Assembly (NCBI GenBank): GCA_017620135.1
Contig: JAFZQZ010000044.1
Coordinates: 1-34,808, forward strand
Source: Bacillota bacterium
GTDB lineage: Bacteria; Bacillota; Clostridia; Lachnospirales; Bianqueaceae
DNA length: 34,808 nt
Direction: 5' to 3'
Below are positions 34,108-34,808 of this stretch, piece by piece. Position 1 is the first letter of the stretch. Each line of letters starts with the position of its first letter. A program made the translations under genes and the position numbers. The notes under the pieces are model-generated. The model worked only from the letters and a program-made list of their open reading frames with translations, had not been told where the DNA came from and did no database searches.

Positions 34108-34808
34108 TGGAAGAAAGACTGCAGAAATATCTGGCCCGCTGCGGCATCGGCTCGCGCAGAAAATGTGAAGAATACATTCAGGACGGACTGGTCAGTGTAA
34201 ACGGACAGGTCGTACGGGAACTGGGGACCAAGATCGATCCGGACAGTCAGGAGATCCTTTTCCGGGGGAAAAAGGTCACGGCGGAAGATCAGGTGCTGAC
34301 CACCGTGATGCTGAACAAACCAGCCGGCTATGTGACGACCAGCCATGACCAGTTCGGCCGTCCGAATGTCACGCAGCTGATCGATATTCCGGGTATCCGG
34401 CTGTATCCGGTGGGAAGACTGGATTATCAGACGAGCGGCCTGCTGATCCTGACCAATGACGGAGATCTGACCTATCGCCTGACACATCCAGCGCATCAGA
34501 TCCCCAAGGTATATGAAGCGCTGATCGCCGGTGAGATCACTTCCGAAGAGATCCGGAAACTGGAAAAAGGCGTCGTGCTGGATGACGGGTTTAAAACGAG
34601 CCCGTCCGAAGTAAAGCTCGTATCGATGCGGGGAGGAAACAGCCGTATCGAGATCACGATTCATGAAGGAAAGAATCATCAGGTAAGGCGAATGGCGAAA
34701 GCCGTGGGCCATCCTGTACTGAGACTGAAACGGATCCAGGAAGGAGAACTTCGTCTCGGAACGCTGAAAGAAGGCGAATACCGGGTCCTGACAGAGAAAG
34801 AGATAAGG
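34107..34808 (+). CDS. rluB: 23S rRNA pseudouridine synthase RluB family, 3'-truncated by window edge
   Basis: An rRNA pseudouridine synthase of the RsuA/RluB/E/F group. The visible 234 residues contain an N-terminal S4 RNA-binding domain (about 1-60, LQKYLARCGIGSRRKCEEYI) and the catalytic domain with Asp106 in VGRLDYQTSGLLI, then IPKVYEALI and the conserved GKNHQVRRM segment. The frame is still open at the last base. Start ATG 34107 overlaps the scpB stop (TGATG). The scpA-scpB-rluB order is a classic Firmicutes cluster and supports RluB over other paralogues. Confidence 0.94.
   Translation, partial: MEERLQKYLARCGIGSRRKCEEYIQDGLVSVNGQVVRELGTKIDPDSQEILFRGKKVTAEDQVLTTVMLNKPAGYVTTSHDQFGRPNVTQLIDIPGIRLYPVGRLDYQTSGLLILTNDGDLTYRLTHPAHQIPKVYEALIAGEITSEEIRKLEKGVVLDDGFKTSPSEVKLVSMRGGNSRIEITIHEGKNHQVRRMAKAVGHPVLRLKRIQEGELRLGTLKEGEYRVLTEKEIR

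Noticed and set aside
1-34808. CRISPR array, insertion sequence, prophage or defence island
   Set aside because: No regularly spaced repeats, transposase, integrase, terminal inverted repeats with target duplications or toxin-antitoxin pairs were seen; the only candidate for transfer is part of the surface protein gene.

Overview
The window is a chromosomal segment of a Bacillota (Firmicutes) bacterium, most likely in Clostridia and close to Lachnospirales. Four things point there: the gene order tuf / S10-spc-alpha / ecfA1-ecfA2-ecfT-truA / rplM-rpsI, a zinc-ribbon S14 and L36 beside a zinc-free S4, strong AGGAGG ribosome binding sites with several GTG and TTG starts, and an L17 with a roughly 48-residue insertion plus an L22 with a basic N-terminal extension. 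I remember the last two from Lachnospiraceae; I could not align them here. Base composition is balanced, about 50% GC by eye.

Layout. 1-922: the 3' part of tuf and its terminator. 950-1705: an exonuclease III gene sitting between tuf and the S10 operon. 1743-16799: one long ribosomal operon (rpsJ to rplQ, with secY, adk, infA and rpoA), from a good promoter with a structured leader to a strong terminator. The map gene usually found between adk and infA is absent. 16812-20168: an ECF transporter energizing module (two ATPases and EcfT) translationally coupled to truA. 20198-21237: a separate rplM-rpsI operon with its own promoter, an L13-type leader and a terminator. 21260-25191: a 1276-residue secreted repeat protein, apparently wall-anchored, whose 5' third is AT-rich. 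25250-27147: a gene for an unrecognised two-membrane-segment, proline-rich, acidic protein; its promoter is preceded by a direct repeat matching the WalR/VicR box consensus. 27158-27305: tRNA-Trp on the minus strand. 27315 to the end: a tightly packed housekeeping operon (SAM methyltransferase, type I pullulanase, PLP aminotransferase, cytosolic NlpC/P60 peptidase, scpA, scpB, rluB) that runs off the window.

The most interesting parts are non-coding or accessory. They are an 80-nt three-way-junction RNA predicted between rpsJ and rplC, a perfect 11-bp hairpin in front of rplQ, a WalR-like box before the proline-rich protein gene, and the mosaic surface protein with six tandem copies of an Asp-Trp-Ser-marked repeat. 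I saw no CRISPR array, insertion sequence, prophage gene or defence system.
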